A stretch of 64,000 nt of DNA from the NCBI GenBank assembly GCA_964632005.1, contig CAZWAP010000003.1:1-64000 (forward strand), in the 5' to 3' direction. Position numbers and translations under genes: made by a program. Below are positions 44,691 to 53,059 of the stretch, one piece after another; within the stretch, counting starts at the first letter, position 1, and each line of letters opens with the position of its first letter. The DNA is from CAZWAP01 sp964632005 (lineage in GTDB: Bacteria > Planctomycetota > Phycisphaerae > Sedimentisphaerales > Anaerobacaceae). The notes below the pieces were generated by a model. That model was not told where the DNA came from. It did no database searches and worked only from the letters and a program-made list of their open reading frames with translations.

Positions 44691-46433
44691 TCAGGTCTTC
44701 TTTTTGCGCCTTCTTACCGGCCAAGGTCTTACGCCGCACCGCTTGGCCCAGCCCTCGTAGAGTGTTTTGAGCTCCTGGACTTTTTGCGGGTACTTCCAGG
44801 CGAGGTCATTGAGTTCGGTGCGGTCGGCCTGCATATCGTAAAGCTCCCAGTCGCCGGGGCGCTTCGAGACCAGCTTCCACTTGCCCTTCCGGACGGCACG
44901 GTTGCCCTCGTGCTCCCAGTATATCGCTTCGCGCTCGATGGGCTTATTCTCAAAGGCAGGCGCCAGGCTCTTGCCCTCCATCGGCATGATCTTGTTGCCC
45001 TTGTACTCGGCCGGGTAGCGGGCGCCGGCCAGATCGACGCACGTGGCCATTATGTCGATCAGATGGCCGCTCTGGTGGCGGAGCTCGCCGCGTGCCCTTA
45101 TACCGGCGGGCCAGTGCACTATCAACGGCGTGGATATGCCGCCCTCGTGCACCCAGTGCTTGTACTCGCGGAACGGCGTATTGGAGACGTTCGCCCAGTT
45201 TTGGCCGTACGCAATGAAGGTATCCTCCGGGCCCGGCATCACACCCGGGCCGCCCCGGACCGGTCTGCCGTCCCGCGTTTTCATGGGAGGCCAGATCTTC
45301 GGCTGCAGCTCGTCGGGACGCATAGGCGTTCGGTCCTTGATAGCGCTTACCCATTTATCGTTTACGTTGGGGCCTCGACCCATCCCCTCGGCGCAGCCGC
45401 CGTTGTCCTGCAGGAAGAAAATCAGCGTGTTCTCGAAGACGCCTTGCTTTTTCAGCTCGGCGATGATTCTGCCGATGCCCTGGTCCATATTGTCGACCAT
45501 TGCTGCATAAACTTCCATGCAGCGGGCTTCCCATTCCTTGTGCTCGACGCTCTGCCAGTCGCCGGCCTGTGGGCTGAGCTTCCAGTCCTTGTTGATCAGG
45601 CCCATCTTTTTGAGTCGCTCGAAACGCTTGCGCCGGATGTAGCCGTAGCCCTTGTCGTACTTTCCCCTGTATTTGGCGATGTCCTTTTCCGGCGCGTGCA
45701 TAGGCCAGTGGGCGGCGGTGTAGGCGACGTACATAAAGAACGGCCTGTCGGGCCGCTCACGGTGGTGGTCCTTGAGGTATCGGACGGCGTTGTCGCTGAT
45801 CGCGTCGGTGTAATAGAACTTCTGCGGTTTATACTCGGGGTCGTTCTCGGGGGTGATGTAGGTGTTGTCACGGCAGAGGGTGGTCGGGTCGTAGAAGCTG
45901 CCGGCCCCGATGATCGTGCCGTAGAACCTGTCGAAGCCCCGCTGGCGGGGCCAGTTGTCTTTCGGCCCGTCTTTTCCGATGTATCGCGTGACGTGCCACT
46001 TTCCGACCATATATGTTCCGTAGCCGGCCTGCTTGAGAACCTCCGCAATGGTAACGCAGTTCTTGCTGAGGTCGCCCCGGTAGCTGTCATAGCCGAGATC
46101 GTGGACCATGTGACCAATGCCGGCCTGGTGTTGGTAAAGCCCGCTCAGAAGCGACGCCCTGGTCGGGCAGCAGCGGGCGGTGTTGTAGAACTGTGTAAAG
46201 CGCAGACCGTTGGCCGCGAGCTTGTCCAGGTTGGGGGTCTGTATTTCGCCGCCGTAGCAGCCGATATCCGAAAAGCCCATATCATCCGACATAATCAGGA
46301 CTATGTTCGGCGGTTTGCCGGCCCGAACACCCGGCCGGCGAGGAGCAGCGCTACAACCTGGTGTTGCCAGCGCCGCCGCAGTCAACCCCATCACCCTGAG
46401 AAAATCACGACGTGTGTAAGCCTCTCGACTCAT
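44691..46433 (-). CDS. Tat-exported arylsulfatase (S1 family)
   Basis: A 580-residue type I sulfatase. The N-terminus is a twin-arginine signal (TRRDFLRVMGLTAAALATPGC) with a possible lipobox Cys. Catalytic residues follow: NIVLIMSDDMGFSDIGCYGG (metal-binding Asp pair) and the formylglycine motif C-x-P-x-R in RCCPTRASLLSG, with a Cys precursor needing oxidation by anSME or FGE. MVGKWHVTRY and LQDNGGCAEG are further active-site blocks. The sulfated substrate is unknown; algal polysaccharides are usual for such bacteria. A second sulfatase gene lies 60 bp upstream. Confidence 0.95.
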   Translation of the reverse strand: MSREAYTRRDFLRVMGLTAAALATPGCSAAPRRPGVRAGKPPNIVLIMSDDMGFSDIGCYGGEIQTPNLDKLAANGLRFTQFYNTARCCPTRASLLSGLYQHQAGIGHMVHDLGYDSYRGDLSKNCVTIAEVLKQAGYGTYMVGKWHVTRYIGKDGPKDNWPRQRGFDRFYGTIIGAGSFYDPTTLCRDNTYITPENDPEYKPQKFYYTDAISDNAVRYLKDHHRERPDRPFFMYVAYTAAHWPMHAPEKDIAKYRGKYDKGYGYIRRKRFERLKKMGLINKDWKLSPQAGDWQSVEHKEWEARCMEVYAAMVDNMDQGIGRIIAELKKQGVFENTLIFFLQDNGGCAEGMGRGPNVNDKWVSAIKDRTPMRPDELQPKIWPPMKTRDGRPVRGGPGVMPGPEDTFIAYGQNWANVSNTPFREYKHWVHEGGISTPLIVHWPAGIRARGELRHQSGHLIDIMATCVDLAGARYPAEYKGNKIMPMEGKSLAPAFENKPIEREAIYWEHEGNRAVRKGKWKLVSKRPGDWELYDMQADRTELNDLAWKYPQKVQELKTLYEGWAKRCGVRPWPVRRRKKKT

Positions 46434-46493
46434 ATAAGCTTCTCCTTCTTCCAGATGCGTGATGACCTGCTTTCGACCGCCGGGTAGCGGTGT

Positions 46494-47807
46494 TTATCGC
46501 ATCGAGTCCAGCACGGCCCTGAGTTTTTTCCTGGCTGCCTCTGCCTCGGCACCGCCGGAGCCGGCCTCGATCGGGTTTTGCTCGAGCGGATCGGCCGAGA
46601 CGTCGAAGAGCTTGCCGGCACGTTGGTGTTTGTCGTTGTCGTAAAGCTTCCATCGCCGGTCGCGGGCGAACCTGTATAATGTGTCACGCGGGTTCCGGCG
46701 ATACCAGATATATATCCACTCTCTGGGGTTGCCCCGCCGGCCGAGAAGTTGCGGCAGGAAGCTTCGGCCGTCGATCTCCCAGCCCACCCTGGTGCCGGCG
46801 ACCTCGGCAAGCGTCGGGACGAAATCACTGAAATCCACCAGGTCCGAACAGACTTTGCCTGCCGGGATCGTCCCCGGCCAGTTGGCAATAAGGGGTACGT
46901 GCGTGCCCCCGTCGGTCGTGAAGCCTTTGCCGCCCTGGATTACTCTGCCGTCTTTCATACGCGAGCGTATACTCACATGGGTACCGTTATCGCCGGTAAA
47001 CAGGATCAGCGTATCGTTCCTCAGGCCTAATCGATCCAGCTTCTCTACGATCCGGCCGATGATCTTGTCCATATACGCGACCATGTCCGCGAAGTATTTA
47101 CTGTCACGCTTCTTTATACCCCTTTTCCACTCTTCGGTATCGGGGGTCGGCTCGAAGGGAGCGTGGGTCAGGACCATCGGATAGTACAAGAAGAACGGCC
47201 TGTTCTTGTTGCGTTCGATGAAATCCAGCGCGTACTCACAGAAGACATCCGGCCCGTATTTGTCCTTGAGGTCCTGGCGGTACTTGCCGTTCTGCACGAT
47301 GACCGGGTTCCTGTAGCGTGATTCTCTGCGATCGACCTGCCAGAGGCAGTGCTCGTCGAAGCCGGCCTTATCGGGGTATGTCCCTTCGCCGCGATCCCTC
47401 GCAGCCAGCTGCCACTTGCCCACGATGCACGTTCTGTATCCCGCACTTTGCATCAGGTGGCCGAACGTTTTTTCTTTAGGATCCAGCGCCCCGAAGTAAG
47501 TGTAATTTCGGAAGTTGTATCGGCCGGTCATAATCTTCAGACGCGAGGGGGTACAAAGCGGCTGGGAATAGCAGTGCTCGAACCTTATTCCGCCGGCCGC
47601 CAGCCCGTCGAGCACACCTGTGCTGTACGACGCGCCGCCGTCGCAGCCCAGGCATTCATAGCCCAGGTCGTCGGCCATTATCAAAACAATGTTGGGTTTG
47701 CCTCTCGGAGGTTTGGCACTACGGCCCGCGGCAGCACCAACCCGGCACGGCACCGCAAGTGACGCCGCCCCGAGACCTATGGTCTTGATAAATTTCCGCC
47801 GGTCCAT
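46494..47807 (-). CDS. Tat-exported sulfatase (S1 family)
   Basis: A 437-residue sulfatase. The start at 47807 (MDRRKFIKTIGLGAASLAVPC) gives a twin-arginine-type signal behind GGGAG; the longer open frame upstream is not protein-like. Active-site blocks are NIVLIMADDLGYECLGCDGG, the formylglycine motif in LCTPSRLKIMTGRYNFRNYTYFG, CIVGKWQLA, and LFTGDNGTH. It differs clearly from the downstream sulfatase in length and core, so the two probably act on different linkages of one polymer. No sulfatase-maturing enzyme is in the window. Confidence 0.93.
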   Translation of the reverse strand: MDRRKFIKTIGLGAASLAVPCRVGAAAGRSAKPPRGKPNIVLIMADDLGYECLGCDGGASYSTGVLDGLAAGGIRFEHCYSQPLCTPSRLKIMTGRYNFRNYTYFGALDPKEKTFGHLMQSAGYRTCIVGKWQLAARDRGEGTYPDKAGFDEHCLWQVDRRESRYRNPVIVQNGKYRQDLKDKYGPDVFCEYALDFIERNKNRPFFLYYPMVLTHAPFEPTPDTEEWKRGIKKRDSKYFADMVAYMDKIIGRIVEKLDRLGLRNDTLILFTGDNGTHVSIRSRMKDGRVIQGGKGFTTDGGTHVPLIANWPGTIPAGKVCSDLVDFSDFVPTLAEVAGTRVGWEIDGRSFLPQLLGRRGNPREWIYIWYRRNPRDTLYRFARDRRWKLYDNDKHQRAGKLFDVSADPLEQNPIEAGSGGAEAEAARKKLRAVLDSMR

Positions 47808-47865
47808 TCTCACTCCCATAAAATCAAGTCCATACCTCTTGTTCTCACACCGACAAGTCGGTCGC

Positions 47866-48213
47866 CTAATCCGGCTTGTGCAGCAACCACTGGTGAGCGA
47901 CCGCACCTGCGAGCCATACCGCAAAGCTCGCGCAGAGCACCACCCATAAGGGCAGATGCCTCTTAAAGCACACATACGCCACAAGGAAAAACAATATGCT
48001 CGGAACAATGCCGAACAGGGCTCCCCTGGTGTAATCGGCCAGAAGTTCGGCGTTGCCGGGATTATCCGTATAGACCCAGACCAGGACAATAAGGCCCGTC
48101 AGCGGCATCACCGCGATCAGTCCCCCCAGGGCAGGTAGTTTCTGCCTGGAGACTATCCAGCTGCAAAGTGTTATCACACCCAAGCTGATCAGAACTTTGA
48201 CGATAAATCGCAT
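47866..48213 (-). CDS. DUF3147-family membrane protein
   Basis: A 115-residue protein with four predicted membrane helices: FIVKVLISLGVITLCSWIV, ALGGLIAVMPLTGLIVLVWVY, FGIVPSILFFLVAYVCF and LWVVLCASFAVWLAGAVA. The pattern (xALGGLIAxxPLTGLIxLxW…G…PSxLFFxxxY) is that of DUF3147, of unknown function. The ATG at 48213 follows GGAGAG; the frame extends 11 codons upstream without support. It is 61 bp after the DUF4870 gene and 58 bp before the second sulfatase. Confidence 0.8.
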   Translation of the reverse strand: MRFIVKVLISLGVITLCSWIVSRQKLPALGGLIAVMPLTGLIVLVWVYTDNPGNAELLADYTRGALFGIVPSILFFLVAYVCFKRHLPLWVVLCASFAVWLAGAVAHQWLLHKPD

Positions 48214-48274
48214 TCTCTCCAACCCAACACCCACGCGCCCCGGCAAACTCAGCGGATCCGACCGGCAAAATAAC

Positions 48275-48712
48275 TTACTTGATGAACCGGATACAGAGGG
48301 GATAGCGATAGCGCTCGCCGTTGTTGGCCTTGACCGCCGCGATTATAGCAAAGATCACGTTAATCACAACCACCACCGGCAGCAGGACTATTCCTATGAA
48401 GATGCAAACAAGAACCGCCGCAGCTAATGCATACAGCAGAATCGATATCTGAAAGTTGACCGCCTCTTTTCCCTGGTCATCGATGAATACAGAGTCTTCT
48501 TTCTTGATCTGCCAGATGATCAGCGGCGCGACCACAGATCCTATGAACGGAAGCACCGGCAGGTACCCCGCCAGCCCGGCCAAGTGGCAGAACATCGCCC
48601 ATTGCCGTGCCTGTCTGGGCGCCTTCTGGGTCTGGGCCTCGGCTGGCGGGTTGGGCGCGGCAGGTGGTTGGGTCGGCTGCTCAGCTTGGTTGGATTGTCC
48701 CGGCTCGGCCAT
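48275..48712 (-). CDS. DUF4870 domain membrane protein
   Basis: A 145-residue protein with a Pro/Gln/Ala-rich cytoplasmic N-terminus (about 1-35) and the DUF4870 helix set: QWAMFCHLAGLAGYLPVLPFIGSVVAPLIIWQIKKEDS, the signature DDQGKEAVNFQISILLY, then VCIFIGIVLLPVVVVINVIFAIIAAVKANNGERYRYP. This family (TIC20-like topology) is common and uncharacterised. The ATG at 48712 follows a perfect AGGAGG. It lies downstream of pgk, from which it is separated by a probable terminator. Confidence 0.9.
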   Translation of the reverse strand: MAEPGQSNQAEQPTQPPAAPNPPAEAQTQKAPRQARQWAMFCHLAGLAGYLPVLPFIGSVVAPLIIWQIKKEDSVFIDDQGKEAVNFQISILLYALAAAVLVCIFIGIVLLPVVVVINVIFAIIAAVKANNGERYRYPLCIRFIK

Positions 48713-48789
48713 TGTTATCCTCCTGAGGTTAGGGCTTTTTTCAACTTGAGACCGATTCCTTTTAGAGGACACACCGGCCGGCGTCAAGA

Positions 48790-48818
48790 ACAAAAACCCG
48801 TTGCCTTTGCTTACGGGT
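48790..48818 (-). terminator. Probable terminator after pgk
   Basis: On the minus strand a 6-bp stem (ACCCGT/ACGGGT) with an 11-base loop is followed by TTTTGTTCTT. It lies about 55 bases after the pgk stop and before the DUF4870 start. The stem is short, so termination may be partial. Confidence 0.5.
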
Positions 48819-48872
48819 CGGCGCAGCTATTACAGCCGAACTCCTCGTGCCGGGCTGACTCAAACGTCGGGC

Positions 48873-50111
48873 TTACTTCTCGTCCAGTATCTCCAGGCAG
48901 ACGAATTTCTTGCCCTCGAGGAATTCCAGCGAGGCACCGCCGCCAGTGGAAATATGGCTTACTCTGTCTTCAAGGCCCAGCTTCTTTATGGCGCTTGCGC
49001 TGTCACCGCCGCCTATGATGCTTCGTGCCCCCGCCTGTGTGGCCTCTGCCACGGCTTCTGCTACGGCCTTGGTGCCTTCGTCGAAGGGTTCGAGTTCGAA
49101 AACACCCATCGGCCCGTTCCACACGATCGTCCTTGTGCTGGCCAGTTTATTAGCAAAGAGCTTCCGTGTGGCTGGCCCGATGTCCATGCCTTGCCAGCCT
49201 GCTTCGATACTCCCGCTGACAACCTTGTGATCGGCCCCGGCCTTGAACTCCCTGGCAACCACCGTATCGACCGGCAGCACGAGCTCACAGCCGACGTCTT
49301 TGGCCTGCTTGAGAAGCCCGGTGGCCTTGTCCAGGAAATCATCCTCGCATAGACTTTCTCCGACGGTGCGGCCCTCCGCCTTGAAAAACGTGTAGGCCAT
49401 CGCGCCGCCGATCAATATGCGGTCAACCTTGCGCAAGAGGTTCTCGATCACGCCAATCTTGTCCGAGACCTTCGCGCCGCCCAGGATGGCGACAAAGGGC
49501 TTCTCCGGGTTGCTGAGCGTATCGCCCAAGTATCTTAGCTCCTTTTCGATCAAGAAGCCGATCACGCGGGGCTTGCCCTCCATCATCATCGGCACCGTGT
49601 ACATCGAGGCGTTGTCACGATGTGCGGTGCCGAAGGCGTCGTCAACATAGATGTCGGCCATCCCGGCTAGCGCCCTGGCGAAATCGTCCTTGGCCTTGCG
49701 GAGCTGGGCGTCTTCCCTGGCGGCCTTGTCCTTGATCGTCTCTTCTTTGTGAAAGCGCAGGTTCTCCAGGAGCATGCACTGGCCCTCCTTGAGCGTCCGG
49801 GCCTTGGCTTCGGTCTCAGGACCGATACAATCCTCGGCAAAGATAACCTCCTGGCCGAGCAGTTCGGATAGCCGCCTGGCTACCGGCGCCAGCGACATCT
49901 TCTCGTTTCTCTGGCCTTTTGGCCGGCCCAGATGGCTCATCAGGATCAGCGCCCCGCCGGCTTCCAGGATGTGCTTTATCGTCGGCAGCGCCTTTACTAT
50001 CCTGTCGTCGCTGGTGATATTGCAATCGTCGTCCAGCGGTACGTTAAAATCGCACCGCATCAGGACTTTTTTCCCTTTCACGTCGATGTCGGCAACGGTC
50101 TTCTTGGCCAT
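48873..50111 (-). CDS. pgk: Phosphoglycerate kinase
   Basis: A 412-residue glycolytic kinase that makes ATP from 1,3-bisphosphoglycerate. Visible are the substrate-binding VLMRCDFNVPLDDD and LILMSHLGRPKG, the basic patch LLENLRFHKEE, DDAFGTAHRDNAS, the hinge PFVAILGGAKVSDKI, GGAMAYTF, and the nucleotide site WNGPMGVFE and IIGGGDSASA, ending in STGGGASLEFLEGK. Length is normal. It follows gap by 147 bp on the same strand, the usual gap-pgk order, and ends at a probable terminator. Confidence 0.98.
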   Translation of the reverse strand: MAKKTVADIDVKGKKVLMRCDFNVPLDDDCNITSDDRIVKALPTIKHILEAGGALILMSHLGRPKGQRNEKMSLAPVARRLSELLGQEVIFAEDCIGPETEAKARTLKEGQCMLLENLRFHKEETIKDKAAREDAQLRKAKDDFARALAGMADIYVDDAFGTAHRDNASMYTVPMMMEGKPRVIGFLIEKELRYLGDTLSNPEKPFVAILGGAKVSDKIGVIENLLRKVDRILIGGAMAYTFFKAEGRTVGESLCEDDFLDKATGLLKQAKDVGCELVLPVDTVVAREFKAGADHKVVSGSIEAGWQGMDIGPATRKLFANKLASTRTIVWNGPMGVFELEPFDEGTKAVAEAVAEATQAGARSIIGGGDSASAIKKLGLEDRVSHISTGGGASLEFLEGKKFVCLEILDEK

Positions 50112-50258
50112 CTTTATACCTGCCTTGCTATAGTCTTGTAGCGTATGGGTTGTCTTGGGTGAACCGTCGTATCGCCAGCGGCTTCTGCCTCTACCGGCCT
50201 TGGGTGAAGGGAGACCGCCTTGGTTTTTTCAGGCCGGCATCCCGGGACCACAGCCGGC

Positions 50259-51272
50259 CTACATCGCCGCCATCTTCTCCATTATGTCCACGCTGCGGTT
50301 GGAATAGCCCCATTCGTTGTCGTACCAGCTGACCACCTTGACCGTCCTGCCGATGACCATGGTGCACAGCGAGTCGAAGATGCTCGAAGCCGGGTCGTTG
50401 ACGATGTCGCTGCTGACGATCGGCTCATCGCAATAGACGAGGATGCCCTTCAAAGGTCCCTCGGCCGCAGCCTTCATCGCGGCGTTGACCGAATCGACGC
50501 TGACGTCCTTTTCGACGTTGACCACCAGGTCAACCACGCTGCCGACCGGAATCGGCACGCGGATCGCGAATCCATCGAGCTTGCCATCCAGCTCCGGGAT
50601 CACCTTGCCAATCGCCTTGGCTGCCCCCGTCGTCGTCGGAATTATATTCACCCCGGCTGCGCGGGCACGACGCAGGTCCTTGTGAATCATATCTGCCACC
50701 CGCTGGTCGTTGGTGTAGGCGTGGATCGTGGTCATAAGACCCTGCTGGATACCGAACGAATCGTTCAGGACCTTCGCCAGCGGCGCCAGGCAGTTGGTGG
50801 TGCAGCTTGCGTTGGATACGCACTTGACGTCCGGCGTGAGCTTATCGTCGTTGACGCCCAGGACGATGGTCGCCTCGATGTCATCCTTTGCCGGGACGGT
50901 CAGCAGGACCTTCTTCGCCCCGGCCTTGAGGTGGTCGGCGTAGCCGCCCTTGGGCGATTCAGCGGTGCGGAATACGCCGGTGGATTCCACGGCGATCCGC
51001 ACATCCATATCGGCCCAGGGCAACTCAGCCGGGTTCTTGGTGCTCAGGACCTTGATGCTCTTGCCGTTGATCACCAGCTCGCCGTCACCGGCCTGGACTG
51101 TCCCGTCCCACTTGCCCATAACCGTGTCATATTTGAACAGGTGTGCCAGGCTCTTGGCATCCGCAAGGTCGTTGATGGCGGCCAGCTCCAGCTCGCCTTG
51201 TCTTTGGATGATGATCCTTGCGATGGCTCGCCCGATTCGGCCGAACCCGTTGATTCCAACCTTCGTCGCCAT
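50259..51272 (-). CDS. gap: Glyceraldehyde-3-phosphate dehydrogenase, type I
   Basis: A 337-residue NAD-dependent glycolytic dehydrogenase. The Rossmann start VGINGFGRIGRAI, the catalytic Cys in SNASCTTNCLAP, the HAYTNDQR loop, the RRARAAGVNIIPTTTGAAKAIG block and the C-terminal WYDNEWGYSNR are all intact. The ATG at 51272 follows AAGGAG, so the longer in-frame start at 51377 is rejected; it would also overlap the promoter. A near-consensus promoter lies 80 bp upstream. It forms a unit with pgk. Confidence 0.98.
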   Translation of the reverse strand: MATKVGINGFGRIGRAIARIIIQRQGELELAAINDLADAKSLAHLFKYDTVMGKWDGTVQAGDGELVINGKSIKVLSTKNPAELPWADMDVRIAVESTGVFRTAESPKGGYADHLKAGAKKVLLTVPAKDDIEATIVLGVNDDKLTPDVKCVSNASCTTNCLAPLAKVLNDSFGIQQGLMTTIHAYTNDQRVADMIHKDLRRARAAGVNIIPTTTGAAKAIGKVIPELDGKLDGFAIRVPIPVGSVVDLVVNVEKDVSVDSVNAAMKAAAEGPLKGILVYCDEPIVSSDIVNDPASSIFDSLCTMVIGRTVKVVSWYDNEWGYSNRSVDIMEKMAAM

Positions 51273-51348
51273 TTCCAAGTCTCCTTTTCCAGTTTCCAAA
51301 CGCGGTTTACCCGTCCTATTCAAGTACCCTGCTACAAGCGGAGCGGTT

Positions 51349-51377
51349 AATCTATGCTCAAAGGTACGAACTGTCAA
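51349..51377 (-). promoter_or_regulatory. Predicted strong sigma70 promoter of gap-pgk
   Basis: On the minus strand a consensus TTGACA (51372-51377), a 17-base spacer and TAGATT (51349-51354). Transcription should begin near 51342, giving a leader of about 70 bases before the gap ATG. Confidence 0.72.
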
Positions 51378-51381
51378 GGAT

Positions 51382-51582
51382 TTACTTGCAGCAATATGGA
51401 TCGTCTTGTGACTCTACCGACCGGTATTCGCCCGCGCCGGCAATCGCACTATCCAGGCAGTTGTGTATGTCCTTATTTTTGAAGGGTTTACCGTTGGACT
51501 CGCTGCTGCGCTGTGGCTCGCACTCGAGGGTAGTCTGGTCCGATTGCCACGGTTTTCCCCGGCGACTTGCGTGGTTTGGCAT
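51382..51582 (-). CDS. Possible 66-aa hypothetical protein upstream of gap
   Basis: A minus-strand ORF with protein-like composition (…KPFKNKDIHNCLDSAIAGAGEYRSVES…, ending CCK), unlike the Arg/Pro/Ser-rich chance ORFs around it. It stops 5 bases before the -35 box of the gap promoter. A weak AGG precedes the ATG. No domain is recognised. It could be a genuine small protein, a remnant or chance. Confidence 0.3.
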   Translation of the reverse strand: MPNHASRRGKPWQSDQTTLECEPQRSSESNGKPFKNKDIHNCLDSAIAGAGEYRSVESQDDPYCCK

Positions 51583-51861
51583 TAGGCCTGCAAGCGGGTC
51601 CGGACTGCCATCGTACGGGTTGAACCGTCATCCGGTTTTGAACATAGACACGCAAGATCGTTGTCGCCCTATTTAGGCTGTCCCATCGGGCCGCCTAAGG
51701 CGGGCAACAAACATACGGCAAAACGACAGGCCTGCACGACCTTCCTGCGGAACGGACAGGGTGTTTTCCTGGCTGAATCCGGTAGGTACTTGCACGCCGC
51801 AAATAAGACTTGCCTGTATTGACAGAAAGAGCTTAAAGCAACTTGCCTATCTTACGCTTTC

Positions 51862-51906
51862 CGCGCAAAATAAAAGCCAGATTCTCGTAACAACAGAATC
51901 TGGCTT
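51862..51906 (-). terminator. Strong intrinsic terminator with no gene upstream
   Basis: A perfect 12-bp stem (AAGCCAGATTCT/AGAATCTGGCTT, 51874-51885 with 51895-51906) and a 9-base loop are followed on the minus strand by TTATTTT. No annotated minus-strand gene lies upstream of it, which points to an unannotated transcript. Confidence 0.65.
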
Positions 51907-51938
51907 CGGAGGAGGGTGATGAAAAGCTAAAAATTCCT
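51862..51938 (-). ncRNA. Candidate small RNA with anti-Shine-Dalgarno motif
   Basis: A short minus-strand transcript would run from about 51932 (possible -10 TACTAT at 51939-51944, weak -35) to the terminator at 51862-51906. Its unpaired 5' part contains CACCCTCCTCC, complementary to a Shine-Dalgarno sequence. The plan of a C/U-rich seed plus terminator hairpin is like known trans-acting sRNAs. The promoter is weak, so the call is tentative. Confidence 0.3.
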
Positions 51939-52126
51939 ATAGTATTGAGCTTGCCAATACAATTACCAATTATATTATCGTTCAGGGGGCGACGTTTCCT
52001 TTAGCAAAAAAACCGCATTAGTCAGAAATTTACGTTTTTCTCACAAGGAATCAAGCCCGGAGTCGGAAAAAAGTCAATTTTTTCCTTAATTTTTCTCGCA
52101 GCCGATTTCCTACCCCAATAACCCCG

Positions 52127-52167
52127 TATAATTTACGCTTGATTAAAACCTTTTGTTCTCTTAGTTT
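52127..52167 (+). promoter_or_regulatory. Possible promoter zone of panB
   Basis: Two options exist. One is a perfect TATAAT at 52127-52132 with a poor -35. The other is TTGATT (52139-52144), a 17-base spacer and TAGTTT (52162-52167). Both lie in AT-rich DNA within 80 bases of the panB ATG. Confidence 0.4.
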
Positions 52168-52204
52168 TAACTGATTGAGTGTTATTTGTTCTGGGCGATT
52201 GGTT

Positions 52205-53059
52205 ATGAGTGGCAAGATTACGATTGCAGATTTGATCGATGCCAAGCGTTCCGGGCAGAAGATCGCAGCAGTGAGTTGTTACGACTATACCACCGCCAGA
52301 CTGGTCTCGCAGAGCCCGGCACAGATGATACTTGTGGGTGATTCTGCGGCCCAGGTTGTGCTTGGATATGAGTCGACGCTCCCTGCGAGGATGGATTTCA
52401 TGGTGGCGATTACCGCGGGGGTCAGGAGAGGAGCGCCGGACGTCTTTCTCGTGGCCGATATGCCTTTCCTATCTTACCAGGTGAGCGTGGCCGAGGCCGT
52501 TAGGAATGCCGGGCGGTTCGTGGTCGAAGCCGGGGCGCAGATGGTCAAGATTGAGGCAACCGGGGCACAACTGGCTGTGATTGAGGCGGTAAGCAAGGCA
52601 GGCATAGCCGTTATGGCCCACATCGGGATAAGACCGCAGAGCATAACCCAGACCGGCCGATTCAGGGCCGAGGCCACAACGGCTGAGATGGCCACCGAAC
52701 TGATGAGTCTGGCCGACCAGATGGTCAGCAGGGGGGCCGGTATGCTCTTGCTTGAAGGCGCGGCGGCTGAGGTGGCCGAGATGATAACCGACAGCTCGGA
52801 GGTGCCGGTTATCGGTTGCGGGTCTGGGCCGGGCTGCGACGGGCAAATACTGATCGCCCCAGACATCCTCGGCCTGACGCTGGGCCGACGACCCAAGTTC
52901 GCCAAGAGTTACGCCGGGCTCGCAGAAAAGGCCCTTGAGGCCTTTGTTGCTTACTGCGAGGAAGTACAGAAAGGCCGTTACCCGGATAGAGACCACAGCT
53001 ACCATATGAAACCGGGAGAAATCGAAAGGCTGCGAGAGCTACTCGACCGCAGCGGCTGA
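52205..53059 (+). CDS. panB: 3-methyl-2-oxobutanoate hydroxymethyltransferase
   Basis: PanB makes ketopantoate from alpha-ketoisovalerate and methylene-tetrahydrofolate, the first committed step of pantothenate and CoA synthesis. The 284-residue barrel shows ITIADLIDAKRSGQKIAAVSCYDYTTARL, the metal-binding GDSAAQVVLGYESTLP and DMPFLSYQ. Also present are VKIEATGAQL (usually VKLEGG), AHIGIRPQS, the catalytic Glu in MLLLEGAAAE, and IGCGSGPGCDGQILIAPDILGL. The ATG at 52205 fits the conserved N-terminus. panC and panD are not adjacent. Confidence 0.95.
   Translation: MSGKITIADLIDAKRSGQKIAAVSCYDYTTARLVSQSPAQMILVGDSAAQVVLGYESTLPARMDFMVAITAGVRRGAPDVFLVADMPFLSYQVSVAEAVRNAGRFVVEAGAQMVKIEATGAQLAVIEAVSKAGIAVMAHIGIRPQSITQTGRFRAEATTAEMATELMSLADQMVSRGAGMLLLEGAAAEVAEMITDSSEVPVIGCGSGPGCDGQILIAPDILGLTLGRRPKFAKSYAGLAEKALEAFVAYCEEVQKGRYPDRDHSYHMKPGEIERLRELLDRSG

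Larger units (their letters stand above)
51583..52204. other. 620-bp non-coding region before panB
   Basis: There is no convincing gene. It contains a GC-rich structured patch (51660-51715, with CCGCC-taa-GGCGG and a surrounding bulged GTTG…CAAC pairing). Further right are a strong minus-strand hairpin terminator (51862-51906) with a possible small RNA ending there, and an AT-rich promoter zone for panB. Confidence 0.45.

Noticed and set aside
44568..46487. 639-codon open frame antisense to the first sulfatase and smpB
   Set aside because: The sulfatase on the other strand carries all catalytic motifs; the antisense translation is low-complexity in Val/Leu/Gly/Arg and shows no motif.
52051..52245. 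64-codon minus-strand ORF overlapping the panB start
   Set aside because: It is a translation of AT-rich promoter DNA and overlaps the panB coding start; no ribosome-binding site.
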